Positions 16,475-25,616 of a stretch of DNA of 35,205 nt are shown here, piece after piece (positions within the stretch are counted from its first letter, which is position 1; each line of letters begins with the position of its first letter). The translations under genes and the position numbers were made by a program. The notes under the pieces were generated by a model. It was not told where the DNA came from. It searched no databases and saw nothing but the letters and a program-made list of their open reading frames with translations. Source of the stretch: an uncultured Acidobacteriia bacterium (GTDB lineage: Bacteria > Acidobacteriota > Terriglobia > Bryobacterales > Bryobacteraceae); the NCBI GenBank assembly GCA_903881085.1, contig CAIRSA010000103.1, positions 1 to 35,205 on the forward strand, read 5' to 3'.

Positions 16475-18340
16475 CTATGTCTGGATGACCAATGTCCCGA
16501 TGCGATCGATTTTTAGTTTCCAACCGGGCGGCACAAGCGTAGTGGAACCGTAATCGACGACCAGTGCCGGGCCCGGCAAAGGCTTCTGTGTCAGTTGATT
16601 ACGCTGATACACCGGCACTTTTCGCCACTTGCCGCCAACGTAGATGCGACGCGTGGCGGGTGCCTCGGCATGGCTGGCAGAGGCCTCGAATTTCGGTTTA
16701 GCCACCTTCTTTACCGCATGGATGCGGATGGTGACGGCCTCAACCTTGCGCGATTTGTCGGAGTAGCCATAGACGCGCTGATGCTCGGCGTGGAAGTCGG
16801 CCTTCCAAGGAATGGTCAGTTCGTAGCTCTGGCCCAGATAGCGGAAGTCGGCCAGGCGCTCGAGCTTCGCCCCCGGAAATTCGCTTCGAGCCTGCGCTTC
16901 CAATTCGCGGAAACGCTCTTCAATATCGGACCGGCCCAACACCCCGGCGGCGTAGTCGCGCACGCGGTCTGCCATCAACATACCCAACGCGGAAAGAGCG
17001 CCCGCAAACTCCGGCACAAGCACAGTGCGGATCCCCAACTCAGCAGCGATTTCGCAGGCGTGCAATCCGCCGCAGCCACCAAAAGCAAGCAGGGCGAAGG
17101 CGCGCGGATCGTGGCCGCGTTCAATCGACACGGCGCGAATCGCCCGCTCCATATTGGCATTGGCCACGCGGATGATACCGGCGGCGCCAGCGGTTCGTTC
17201 CAACCCCAGCGAATCGACGGCAGTGCCGGAGCGTTCCACGTCCATTTGCATTTCCCCGCCGGCCAGTTGATTCGCGGCGATGCGGCCGAGCACCACGTGC
17301 GCATCGGTCACGGCCGGCAGGGTGCCTTTCCCGTAGCAAGCCGGACCCGGATCGGCACCGGCGCTTTCCGGGCCGACGCGCAGCAGGCCGCCGGCGTCGA
17401 TGCGAGCGATCGACCCGCCGCCTGCACCTACGGTATGGATATCGAGCATGGGTACGCGAATCGGAAAACCGTCGACCTGCGATTCCACTGCCGTGCGCGG
17501 CTGGCCGTCGCAGAGGCAGACATCGGTGGACGTGCCGCCCATATCGAAGCCGAGGACTTTCGTATAACCTGACAGCCGCGCCATTTCAAATGCCCCGACT
17601 ACGCCGCCGGCAGGGCCGGAAAGCACGGTCCGCACCGCATGCCGTCGCGCCTCCGATGCCGACATCAATCCGCCGTTGGATTGCATGATGGAGATCGGAT
17701 ACGGGCTGCGTTGTTCCAGATTTGCAAGATAGCGGTCCATCAACGGGCCGACGTAGGCGTTCATCACGGTGGTTGATGCTCGTTCGTATTCGCGGAATTC
17801 CGGGCAGATTTCGTTCGATGCCGACAGGTAAATGCGATCGCCCAGAGCCACGGCCACAGCCCGCTCATTTTCCGAATTCTGATAGGCATGCAGCAGGCAG
17901 ATGGCGATGCTTTCGAAGCCTTCCTCGCGCAATCGCTTTTTCAGCGCTGCGAGGCCCGAAGGCTTCAAGGCAACCGTACCGTCATGGTAAGTCCGCTCCT
18001 TCACTCCGAACACGCCAGCAACCAGCGGCTTGCGGAGCAGCGGCGTCAGATTGTAGAGCTCCGCCCGATTTTGCCGGCCGATGTGGATGATGTCTTCGAA
18101 TCCGGCCGTGGTGACGAAGGCGGTCTTTGCGCCCTTTCGTTCAAGCAGTGCATTCGTCGCCACCGTGGAGCCGTGGATCACTTCGGCCTTCTTCGCCGCG
18201 GCGATCCTTGCCAGTCCGGCCAAAATGACAGCAGCCGGGTCCGCCGGATTCGAACGCAGTTTGAACGACTCCAGCCGCCCGTTTGCGTGCAGCACGATGA
18301 AGTCTGTAAACGTTCCGCCGGAGTCGATTCCGATTCGCAT
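16475..18340 (-). CDS. Hydantoinase/oxoprolinase family protein, HyuA-type subunit
   Basis: A 621-residue ATP-dependent amidohydrolase-type subunit. The ATG at 18340 opens directly with the family start MRIGIDSGGTFTDFIVL, so the further 36 codons upstream are rejected. The N-terminal domain (Hydant_A_N) has GSTVATNALLERKGA at 57-71. The second domain (Hydantoinase_A) has IMQSNGGLMSASEA, VLSGPAGGVVGA, DMGGTSTDV (266-274, ATP/metal site) and the HTVGAGGGSIARID and ESAGADPGPACYG segments. Such proteins open cyclic amides (hydantoins, 5-oxoproline) with ATP, usually with a HyuB partner. Neither a HyuB gene nor a fused B half is present, which is unusual. The substrate cannot be inferred. Confidence 0.92.
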   Translation of the reverse strand: MRIGIDSGGTFTDFIVLHANGRLESFKLRSNPADPAAVILAGLARIAAAKKAEVIHGSTVATNALLERKGAKTAFVTTAGFEDIIHIGRQNRAELYNLTPLLRKPLVAGVFGVKERTYHDGTVALKPSGLAALKKRLREEGFESIAICLLHAYQNSENERAVAVALGDRIYLSASNEICPEFREYERASTTVMNAYVGPLMDRYLANLEQRSPYPISIMQSNGGLMSASEARRHAVRTVLSGPAGGVVGAFEMARLSGYTKVLGFDMGGTSTDVCLCDGQPRTAVESQVDGFPIRVPMLDIHTVGAGGGSIARIDAGGLLRVGPESAGADPGPACYGKGTLPAVTDAHVVLGRIAANQLAGGEMQMDVERSGTAVDSLGLERTAGAAGIIRVANANMERAIRAVSIERGHDPRAFALLAFGGCGGLHACEIAAELGIRTVLVPEFAGALSALGMLMADRVRDYAAGVLGRSDIEERFRELEAQARSEFPGAKLERLADFRYLGQSYELTIPWKADFHAEHQRVYGYSDKSRKVEAVTIRIHAVKKVAKPKFEASASHAEAPATRRIYVGGKWRKVPVYQRNQLTQKPLPGPALVVDYGSTTLVPPGWKLKIDRIGTLVIQT

Positions 18341-18482
18341 AGTATTCTTTGATCTTACGATGCGGACCCCAGTAGTAGATACCGGAAGCAAAATACAGAG
18401 ATAATGGTTCGAGACCCTGAACCGCCACTGAGCAAAAGTAGTCCCCAAAGCCGGAGCGATTTGGATAGGCTAGTCTTTGTCC

Positions 18483-21400
18483 ATGAAAAATAGCGCTACA
18501 AGCTGGCTTGATACTTTCGGCATCTCCAATCGCCTGGGCACTCCTGATCTGCTCATGAGACGGGATGCCGTCGTTGGTGCTCCGCACGCGACAGCTATCG
18601 ACAAAACCTTCAGCCATAACGTTGACGCCTTCCTTGCTATTCAAGACGTCCCAACCGTCGCGTTTGCGGTTAGGGAAGAGTTGGACCTGGAAGAGATCGA
18701 TCAGCTTCACAAAGCACTTTGGAACCAAGGCTTGGCTAGCCTCCTTGTGGTGCGACTACCAACAGAAGTTCGTGTCTACAGCGTGTGGGAGCGGCCGGTC
18801 TCAACGAAACAAACGGTAGGTGATCAGCGCCTTGTTGAAACGCTGCTGCTCTCTACCGATGCACTTCGGATTCACAATCTGGTTCATTCCGTAGAGTCTG
18901 GGGAATATTTCGTACGTAATCGCCAGCACTTTGATCCGACTACCCGAGTCGATGCTACATTGTTAAGCAACCTACGGGAGGCGCTACTTCAGATCGCTAC
19001 TACGCTGCATACTGATGCAGCTCGCGCACTTATTCTTCAGGTCGTTTTCATTTCGTACCTCGAAGATCGTGGCATTGTAAACGATGAGGACTTTAAGGCC
19101 GCGAGCGGAAACAAGGTTCAATCTTTCCTGAATCTGCTCTCGCGTCGAGATCCGAGCCTTCTTGTGCGATTGTTTTCACACCTGAAGAAGGTATTCAATG
19201 GCGACGTCTTCTATGCACCCGGTGTCTTCGAAAGCAGCAATGATGCCATATCCCTGCACCCCAATCACCTTGGTCCTCTCATAGATTTTCGGAGTGGTTG
19301 GCAAGAAATGGGGACCGGGCAACTTCGCTTCTGGGGTTATGACTTCCGGTTCATTCCGGTGGAACTAATAAGTTCGATCTATGATCGTTTCTTGAACGAA
19401 GATGATAGCTGCCGGAAAGCAACTGGAGCCTACTTTACGCCAAGGTTTTTGGCAGATCTGGTGGTAGATCAAATCTGGAACAGCCTAGATCAGGAAGTGC
19501 GTTCTAGCGATTTCACCGTACTGGACCCTTCCTGTGGCTCGGCGATTTTCCTGGTGCGCATGTTTCACAAGATCGCCGAGGAGCACAAACGGACTCATCC
19601 CGGTCGTTCCGCCAACTGGCCTGAATTGCTTGGATGGCTAGAACGGCTCAATGGATGGGATGTCTCAGAAAGCGCCGTAAGAATAGGGGTATTCTCGCTC
19701 TATATCTCCCTGCTCGAACAGGTACATCCGCCTGTCGTGCGCGCACTGAAAGCAGAAGGGAAAATCCTTCCACGATTGTTGGGAAAGACTTTAGTCTGTC
19801 GCGATTTTTTCAAGGAGCAAAAGACGGAGCCGTCCTTTGATGTTGTGGTTGGAAACCCCCCGTGGGTGAGCAGGCAACCGGATAAGACGAGAACTGCCAA
19901 CAAATGGTGTCGGCAGAACAAGAAGCCTATGCCAGGAGGGGAACTCGCTTGGGCATTCATCTGGAAAATTGCACAACATCTAAAGCCAAACGGGCGGGTT
20001 GCATTGCTTCTACCCGCAATGGGAATCCTCTTGAATCATTCAAAAGAGGTCGCTGCGGCCAGGGCCCACTGGCTTGGTTCCGTCACGATGCTGAGGGTTA
20101 TTAATTTTGCTGATGTCTGCTTCCAGTTGTTTGATGGAGCGAACAGGCCAACGATCATGGCGCTATACCGCCTGGAACGGACGCCTAACATGTCTGGCAA
20201 AATTGACTACTGGGTTCCCAAAGCGCATCGGCTGCTGAGTTCAAATAGGTTACTCATCGTTCCAACAATCGACCGCTTATCCATTACAGAGGCGGCCGCC
20301 AAAACAAACCCCGGCATATGGAAAAAACGCATGTGGGGAACGAATCGGGACTTGAAGCTGCTTTCTTGGCTGTCTGACCTCCCGCGGCTGTCTTCGATTG
20401 CGACCACATATCACCACAGCAAACGAACTGGTCTGAAGAACGCTTCTGCATGGATCATTGGACAGGGCTTTAAGCCATTTCATCCTGACTCTCCATCACC
20501 AAAACAAAGTAGCGGCTTCATAATCGTAGAAGAGGTGACAAAAGCACCGTTTCTTAAAGCAGATTGCTTCACCTCTTGGGTAATACCCACCATCGACGCC
20601 GCACCATGGCCAGAAAAAAAGGTTCACCGCGCAGGCTACACAAAGGGATTTATTGCGCCACATATTCTAGTGCCTCAGGGTGTGATTCGAACCGAGGGAC
20701 TTATTCGGGCTGCCTATGTTGAGCAATCGCTTTGCTTTCAGCATTCACTTCAAGCGATCACCTTCCCCAAAGGCCAAGAACCTCGGGCCAAGCTGTTAAC
20801 AGGCGTTCTGAACAGTTCGCTCGCCGCTTGGTATTATTTTCATACATCGGCAAACTTCGGTGCGGACCGGGCGAAAGTCCACGAAGAACAACTTCTGGAG
20901 ATCCCATTTCCAACCCCCGAAGAAACACCCAACCCTACAAAGGCCTACGAAGCACAGCATCAAATCGTTGCGACTATAGACCAGCTCCTGAAAACGAAAG
21001 ACGAGATTCTGTCAGGCAACTCGGTAGAGATGCACACTCAGCGGGTGGACGAGCTGGTGTTCGATTACTATGGCCTGACCGACGAGGAACGAATCCTCGT
21101 GAAAGATTCGTTGACAGTTATCGTTCCCAGCATGCAACCTCGACGTGATGTGATCACGCGACTAATGGAACACGCTGCACCAGAGGAGCGAAAAGACTAT
21201 TGCAGAACCCTTATCCGAACTCTGCGGGGTTGGCTTCGACCTGGTACAAAGCTGGGAATCCGCCTCATTGAGGGCAGTGCTGATGCACTGCTTGTTGAGT
21301 TGCGTCTAGGAGCTACGTGGAGCGATGTTGTGGTCGATCATGCGGCAGCTGAATTGCATACCGCGATGGTCCGCATACTCGAACAACTGCCACAGAGGAG

Positions 21401-21578
21401 TTCGAGGAATGTCGAAATCCAACCTAATTTGAAGGTGTTCATTAAGGACTCGCTCTATCTCTCGAAACCGTTGAGCCGCAGATATTGGCTTCCAAGCGCC
21501 GCGCTCAATGATGCCGATGACATCGCCGGAGATCTACTTGCGGCAGGGGCACAGGGGAAGGACACAAGGGAAAAATGA
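18483..21578 (+). CDS. N6-adenine DNA methyltransferase, type IIG/Eco57I-like, large (1031 residues)
   Basis: A class I SAM-dependent DNA methylase. Motif X-like TGAYFTP lies at about 315-321, SAM-binding motif I (LDPSCGSAIFLV) at about 347-358, and the catalytic motif IV (VVGNPPWVS) at about 455-463. The 300 residues before it are helical with IRVYSVWERPV-type segments, and no D..ExK nuclease signature was found. After the catalytic domain come a likely target-recognition region (LLTGVLNSSLAAWYYFHTS, EEQLLEIPFP) and a helical C-terminus with HTQRVDELVFDYYGLT. The ATG at 18483 is used; an in-frame TTG two codons earlier is less likely. The gene overlaps the next by ATGA, so the products are probably made together. 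The base composition appears less G+C-rich than that of the neighbours, suggesting acquisition by transfer. Target sequence unknown. Confidence 0.87.
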   Translation: MKNSATSWLDTFGISNRLGTPDLLMRRDAVVGAPHATAIDKTFSHNVDAFLAIQDVPTVAFAVREELDLEEIDQLHKALWNQGLASLLVVRLPTEVRVYSVWERPVSTKQTVGDQRLVETLLLSTDALRIHNLVHSVESGEYFVRNRQHFDPTTRVDATLLSNLREALLQIATTLHTDAARALILQVVFISYLEDRGIVNDEDFKAASGNKVQSFLNLLSRRDPSLLVRLFSHLKKVFNGDVFYAPGVFESSNDAISLHPNHLGPLIDFRSGWQEMGTGQLRFWGYDFRFIPVELISSIYDRFLNEDDSCRKATGAYFTPRFLADLVVDQIWNSLDQEVRSSDFTVLDPSCGSAIFLVRMFHKIAEEHKRTHPGRSANWPELLGWLERLNGWDVSESAVRIGVFSLYISLLEQVHPPVVRALKAEGKILPRLLGKTLVCRDFFKEQKTEPSFDVVVGNPPWVSRQPDKTRTANKWCRQNKKPMPGGELAWAFIWKIAQHLKPNGRVALLLPAMGILLNHSKEVAAARAHWLGSVTMLRVINFADVCFQLFDGANRPTIMALYRLERTPNMSGKIDYWVPKAHRLLSSNRLLIVPTIDRLSITEAAAKTNPGIWKKRMWGTNRDLKLLSWLSDLPRLSSIATTYHHSKRTGLKNASAWIIGQGFKPFHPDSPSPKQSSGFIIVEEVTKAPFLKADCFTSWVIPTIDAAPWPEKKVHRAGYTKGFIAPHILVPQGVIRTEGLIRAAYVEQSLCFQHSLQAITFPKGQEPRAKLLTGVLNSSLAAWYYFHTSANFGADRAKVHEEQLLEIPFPTPEETPNPTKAYEAQHQIVATIDQLLKTKDEILSGNSVEMHTQRVDELVFDYYGLTDEERILVKDSLTVIVPSMQPRRDVITRLMEHAAPEERKDYCRTLIRTLRGWLRPGTKLGIRLIEGSADALLVELRLGATWSDVVVDHAAAELHTAMVRILEQLPQRSSRNVEIQPNLKVFIKDSLYLSKPLSRRYWLPSAALNDADDIAGDLLAAGAQGKDTREK

Positions 21579-22237
21579 GCGTCGGTGATTCTTCGCGGTG
21601 GCAGACTCACCTTGTCACGGCATACGAAATGGTTCACTCTGGGGTCCTCCGCGTTTGGCCTGAGTGTCGCGCGGCTATCGCTCCAAACCAACCAATAGCA
21701 ATGGCGACAAAGCGCGGCAAAATAGTTGCTCGGACTCGCCTTGAAGATCCAATCACCAGAAATCTCATTCGGCGATTGAAATTGGAGCCCCAGCTTCGAG
21801 GACGGTTCCACATAGTGTCGCAATTCGAAATTATTGACAGCGTTCTTGATCGCGATCCCGATCCGCTTGGATACATCGACGTTGCTATTCTGTTTTCGGT
21901 CGAAGATGACGAAGTGTGCCTGGCGCTTGAGTGCAAGCGCCTGAACGTCAATGGGGCGTCGTTAGCAGGGAAATATGTGAATGAAGGAATGATGCGGTTC
22001 GTCGCGGGACAATATGTACCCACAGTTCCAATCGGGGGAATGATCGGATACGTGATGGATGGGCGTGTCGAGAAAGCCTCTCAATCCGTAATCGAACAGA
22101 TCCGATTGAAACTGGCTCACTTGTGTTGCACTGAGACTTCGATTTTGTTCTTGTCTGAGCCCGATCATTTTTCAACGAGCCACGTGAGGGCGACAATAAA
22201 TATCGAGCTTAGGCATCAATTATTGGCAGCGTCATAA
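21575..22237 (+). CDS. Putative PD-(D/E)XK nuclease, partner of the methyltransferase
   Basis: A 220-residue protein whose ATG overlaps the methyltransferase stop codon (ATGA). No named family was recognised. The segment GYIDVAILFSVEDDEVCLALECKRLN has the spacing of a PD-(D/E)XK active site: Asp102, then Glu119-x-Lys121 at the end of a hydrophobic strand. Glu57 in a preceding helix (TRLEDPITRNLIRRL) could be a further metal ligand. A following helix and strand (YVNEGMMRFVAGQYVP, then GGMIGYVMDG) fit the rest of such a fold. In its operon context this is the likely restriction or effector component. The motif is read from the sequence; nuclease activity is inferred. Confidence 0.75.
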   Translation: MSVGDSSRWQTHLVTAYEMVHSGVLRVWPECRAAIAPNQPIAMATKRGKIVARTRLEDPITRNLIRRLKLEPQLRGRFHIVSQFEIIDSVLDRDPDPLGYIDVAILFSVEDDEVCLALECKRLNVNGASLAGKYVNEGMMRFVAGQYVPTVPIGGMIGYVMDGRVEKASQSVIEQIRLKLAHLCCTETSILFLSEPDHFSTSHVRATINIELRHQLLAAS

Positions 22238-22553
22238 AGTGTTCTGTGTCACCAGCGGCCATTTGAAATATTGGCCAGCTTGAGCGCCGCAAGAAAGTCC
22301 CTTTGTTGCAGACCATTATGCGGCTGTTTTATTCCGGCGCTAACACTCCGGCGTCTGAACTTCTCCGCCGAATTTAAGCCCCCAATGCAGACATAAAAAA
22401 ACTCGATCCGGTCGGGATCGAGTTGCAATCACAAAGGATCGCTAAAGTTGCTTGACTGACGACACAATGAAATATGGGGCCAGATGAGAGCCAACTGATC
22501 TGTACTCAATTCTACCCCTCGCGCCGCGCGGGAAGCCGTGCTAAACTCCTCGC
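22238..22553. other. 316-bp intergenic region after the restriction-modification-like module
   Basis: No open frame with coding features was seen. It holds a small inverted repeat, GGCCA (22257-22261)..TGGCC (22272-22276), a hairpin preceded by an A-run (22394-22424), and a TTGACT -35-like box at 22452-22457 without a clear -10 box. It probably contains the downstream boundary of the acquired segment and the promoter of the DUF418 gene. No Shine-Dalgarno sequence stronger than GGGAAG (22530-22535) precedes that gene. Confidence 0.5.
22394..22424 (-). terminator. Terminator-like hairpin reading on the minus strand
   Basis: AACTCGATCC and GGATCGAGTT (22400-22409 and 22415-22424) form a perfect 10-bp stem with a 5-base loop. 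On the minus strand it is followed by a run of T (six A on the plus strand, 22394-22399). No minus-strand gene ends here, so it may stop antisense transcription, serve the plus strand weakly, or end a small unseen RNA. Confidence 0.45.
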
Positions 22554-23960
22554 ATGTCCGATCAGAACACCGAATATGTAGTCGCACCGGTTGCACAATC
22601 GGAGCGCATCTCTTCGATGGATGTTTTGCGCGGGGCGGCGCTGCTGGGCATTGCGCTCATGAACATCCTGTTTTCCGGTCTGCCGATGGCGGCCGACTTC
22701 AACCCAAAAGTATCGGGCGGCGCTACCGGCCTGAACCTCGCCATGTTCGCCATGCAGTATGTGTTTTGGGATGGCAAGATGCGCGGCATCTTCAGCATGA
22801 TGTTTGGCGCCGGATCCTACATTTTGATCGCCCGCGCCGTGAGCCGCGGGGCAGGCACAAGAGCTGTGGAGATCTACTATCGCCGGACGATGTGGCTGAT
22901 GCTTTTCGGCATCGTTCATGCCTATCTGATCTGGCATGGAGACATTCTTTACGCCTACGCACTGCTTGGTTTGGTGCTATTGCCCTTCCATAGCGCCAAG
23001 CCGAAATCGCTGCTAATCACGGCTGCTGTTTTTGTCGCGCTGGCGACCGGCGGATCTGTCTTCCAGGGCGTGGAATTCCAGAAGACTTACAAGCTGGCGA
23101 TGGAAGCAGAGAAGGCCATTGCCGAGAAGAAGACTCCTACCGAGGAGCAGAAAGACGCAAAGAAGTCGTACGACGAAGACCGCAAATACTTCAACCCCAG
23201 TGCCGACGACTTGAAGAAGGAAGCTGCGATGTATAGCGGCTCCTACTTCAACCTGGTGAAGGAACGCGCGAAGACAGTGAAGCGCTGGCACTCCAGTCCG
23301 TTCTATGCCAGCGGTTGGGACATGTTTATCATGATGCTGGTGGGCATCGCCTTTGCGAAGCTGGGAATCCTTGCGGCGGAGCGCTCGTACTCGTTCTATC
23401 GCTGGATGCTGATCGGCGGCTATGGCCTCGGCATCCCGGTTGGCGCAATCTCGTTCTATATTGCCTACCGCGCCAACTTCGAACCGCTGCAGGCAGTGTT
23501 CACATTCAGCACCTATCAAGTCGCGCGCGTCGCTATGACGATGGGCCACATTGCCCTGATTCTAATGATGTGCAAAGCCGACATTTTGCCCGCACTGCGC
23601 AACCGGCTGGCGGCAGTGGGCCAGACCGCTCTTTCCAACTACATTCTGCATTCGCTGATCTACGGCTTGGCGTTCTACGGCTACGGTTTCAATCTGTTCG
23701 GCAAGCTGCAGCGTTATCAGCTTTACTATGTGGTGCTGGCGGCGTGGGTCGTATCGTTGATCTGGAGCCCGCTGTGGCTTTCGCATTTCCGCTACGGTCC
23801 GCTGGAATGGTCCTGGCGGTCGTTGACCTATTGGAAGCGGCAGCCGATGCGGTTGGTGGAAGAGCCGGTGGCCGAGGCGGAGCCCGCGGCAGAGCCCGCA
23901 GTGGAGGCGCCTGCACCGGTGGCCGCAGTGGAAATGGCGACTGAACCGGAGAAGGTTTGA
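22554..23960 (+). CDS. DUF418 family multi-pass membrane protein
   Basis: A 468-residue inner-membrane protein. The N-terminus has the family signature SERISSMDVLRGAALLGIALMNI, followed by about eight or more hydrophobic helices and the conserved stretch RRTMWLMLFGIVHAYLIWHGDILYAYALLG. The second half includes ALSNYILHSLIYGLAFYGYG and WSPLWLSHFRYGPLEWSWRSLTYWKR, both typical of DUF418. A hydrophilic insert between helices (about 180-240) is rich in Lys and Glu (AEKAIAEKKTPTEEQKDAKK). The last 35 residues are a low-complexity Ala/Pro/Glu/Val tail. Biochemical function is unknown; transport has been suggested for the family. A strong terminator-like hairpin lies about 130 bp downstream. Confidence 0.92.
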   Translation: MSDQNTEYVVAPVAQSERISSMDVLRGAALLGIALMNILFSGLPMAADFNPKVSGGATGLNLAMFAMQYVFWDGKMRGIFSMMFGAGSYILIARAVSRGAGTRAVEIYYRRTMWLMLFGIVHAYLIWHGDILYAYALLGLVLLPFHSAKPKSLLITAAVFVALATGGSVFQGVEFQKTYKLAMEAEKAIAEKKTPTEEQKDAKKSYDEDRKYFNPSADDLKKEAAMYSGSYFNLVKERAKTVKRWHSSPFYASGWDMFIMMLVGIAFAKLGILAAERSYSFYRWMLIGGYGLGIPVGAISFYIAYRANFEPLQAVFTFSTYQVARVAMTMGHIALILMMCKADILPALRNRLAAVGQTALSNYILHSLIYGLAFYGYGFNLFGKLQRYQLYYVVLAAWVVSLIWSPLWLSHFRYGPLEWSWRSLTYWKRQPMRLVEEPVAEAEPAAEPAVEAPAPVAAVEMATEPEKV

Positions 23961-24016
23961 CGAATTAGTATTCGCATAGGCGAATCCTCCTTCGACAAGG
24001 CTACGGCGGACAGGTC

Positions 24017-24208
24017 GCCCAATGTCACATAGTTTTGTTAAGGGCTAGTGGAATCTCCACTGCAATGTGGCGCAGACACTCGTGTTTGCCGCGTCCCGAC
24101 TCATCGGGACGCTTTTTTTCAACGCCAGCCCAGGCGTCGACACGAGTGTCGACGCGGCAAGCAGGAGTGCTTGCGCCACCAAGCTTCGAAAACAATGTGG
24201 CATTGGGC
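24017..24208. repeat. 192-bp nested palindromic element (three levels of inverted repeat)
   Basis: The outer arms 24017-24036 and 24189-24208 (starting GCCCAATG) pair over 20 bases with two mismatches. Inside, arms 24068-24095 and 24151-24178 (starting TGGCGCAG) pair over 28 bases with four mismatches. Innermost are two separate hairpins: GCGTCCCGA/TCGGGACGC (24091-24112) and the perfect 10-2-10 palindrome GCGTCGACAC-GA-GTGTCGACGC (24134-24155). There is no open frame of note and no clear target duplication. It fills most of the gap between the DUF418 and DUF1552 genes and is unrelated to the 232-bp family. Confidence 0.75.
24091..24119 (+). terminator. Rho-independent terminator
   Basis: A perfect 9-bp G+C-rich stem, GCGTCCCGA and TCGGGACGC, with loop CTCA, is followed at once by seven T. 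It is well placed to end transcription from the DUF418 gene, although it is part of the nested repeat element. Confidence 0.75.
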
Positions 24209-24253
24209 AAACCACCTCCGTCACGATTCTGATAGCCTGTACGTTGTACGTTT

Positions 24254-25615
24254 ATGTCGAAAAACATCACCCGTAGAATGCTATTACGTGGCGGCGCCGC
24301 CGCAATGTCGCTGCCGTGGCTCGAATCCGTCGGCCGCGCGGCCAACGGCGGACTCTCCGAGCCGCCCCTGCGCATGGCCTACATGTTCATGCCCAACGGC
24401 GTGCGGCCCGACTACTGGACACCGGCTGGCGACGACGACAATTACCAGATCACGCCACATTTGAAGCCTGTGGAAGCGTTCCGCAAAGACTTCACATTGG
24501 TCGAAAACCTGTGGAACAAAAATGCCGTGGGCCGCAACGGACATTGGCCCAAGGTCCCGGCGTGGCTTTCCGGCGGCTTTGTGGAACGCACCAGCGGCAA
24601 TGACCTTGACTCCGGTGGCACCAGCGTCGATCAGGTGGCAGCAGCAAAACTCGGCACGCTCACGCCACTGCCATCCTTTGAACTTGGCCTGGAAGCGCCG
24701 CGCTCCGGCATTGATACGGCTGGCGGCGGCTTTGCCCGTGTGTACGGCTCATTCATCGCCTGGCGCGATCCGCACACTCCGGTACCCAAAGAAATCGTCC
24801 CCCAGTTGGCTTTTGACCGCTTGTTCCGCAACAATCGCGCGCCGGTGGTTTCGAGCGTCGACCCGAAGAGCCCGGCACTGATCTCATCATTGCAGCGCGA
24901 CGAGACCAGCGTGCTTGACCTGGTGCTGGAGCAGGCGAAATCGATCCGCTCGAAGGGCAGCCGCGCCGATCAGGTTCGCCTGGACGAATACTTTGAATCG
25001 GTCCGCAGCGTGGAACAGCGCATTGAAGCATCGATGAAGCCGCAGAAGCGCTGGATCAATCAGGGCAAGATGCCGATGGACCGGCCCACCGCGGGCATCC
25101 CCGATTCGCATCAGCAGCATCTTCGCCTGATGCTCGACATTCTGGTGCTGGCATTTTGGACAGACTCCACACGTATCGCGACTTTCATGTTCGGTGACGC
25201 ACAAAGCGGCCAAGACTATTCGTTCCTCGAAGGCGTGAAGGGCAGCTTCCACGGCCTGTCGCATCACCGCGACGAGGAGCCCACGCGCCGCCAGTACGAA
25301 AAGATCGTCACATGGCACACAGAGCAGCTCGCCTATTTCCTGGGCAAGATGAAGGGTCTGGACGAGGGCGGCACTTCGCTGCTTGATAACTCCATGATCG
25401 TCTTCGGCGCCACATTGAAAGATGGCAACCGCCACGATCCGGAGAACCTTCCGGTGCTGCTTGCCGGCCGCGGCAAGGGCACCTTGCACCCCGGCCGCCG
25501 AGTGCGCGCGGCGGTGAAGACGCCGCTGTGCAACCTACATCTGGCGCTGCTGAACCGCATGGGCGTGATGGAAAAATCGCACGGCGACAGCACAGAGGCT
25601 TTGCAGGATCTCTGA
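24254..25615 (+). CDS. Tat-exported DUF1552 family protein
   Basis: A 453-residue protein with an N-terminal twin-arginine signal (ITRRMLLRGGAAAMSLPWLE), so it should be exported folded. The mature part matches the DUF1552 pattern: LRMAYMFMPNGVRPDYWTP, then FTLVENLWNKNA, GTSVDQVAAAKLG, DPHTPVPKE, LDLVLEQAKSIR, RVRLDEYFESVRSVEQRI-like DQVRLDEYFESVRSVEQRI, and HGLSHHRDEE. The end has DGNRHDPENLPVLLAGRG. DUF1552 genes usually sit beside a DUF1592/1588/1587 cytochrome-like gene, but none is here. Function is unknown; the family shows sulfatase/alkaline-phosphatase-like features. Its TGA stop codon is inside the left 5-bp duplicate of a 232-bp element. Confidence 0.92.
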   Translation: MSKNITRRMLLRGGAAAMSLPWLESVGRAANGGLSEPPLRMAYMFMPNGVRPDYWTPAGDDDNYQITPHLKPVEAFRKDFTLVENLWNKNAVGRNGHWPKVPAWLSGGFVERTSGNDLDSGGTSVDQVAAAKLGTLTPLPSFELGLEAPRSGIDTAGGGFARVYGSFIAWRDPHTPVPKEIVPQLAFDRLFRNNRAPVVSSVDPKSPALISSLQRDETSVLDLVLEQAKSIRSKGSRADQVRLDEYFESVRSVEQRIEASMKPQKRWINQGKMPMDRPTAGIPDSHQQHLRLMLDILVLAFWTDSTRIATFMFGDAQSGQDYSFLEGVKGSFHGLSHHRDEEPTRRQYEKIVTWHTEQLAYFLGKMKGLDEGGTSLLDNSMIVFGATLKDGNRHDPENLPVLLAGRGKGTLHPGRRVRAAVKTPLCNLHLALLNRMGVMEKSHGDSTEALQDL

Positions 25616-25616
25616 A

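Noticed and set aside
16595..17572. 325-codon open frame opposite the HyuA gene
   Set aside because: Antisense shadow of a well-recognised gene.
18483..22237. Full BREX, DISARM or type I restriction system around the methylase
   Set aside because: Only two genes are present; no helicase, ATPase, phosphatase or specificity subunit is encoded beside them.
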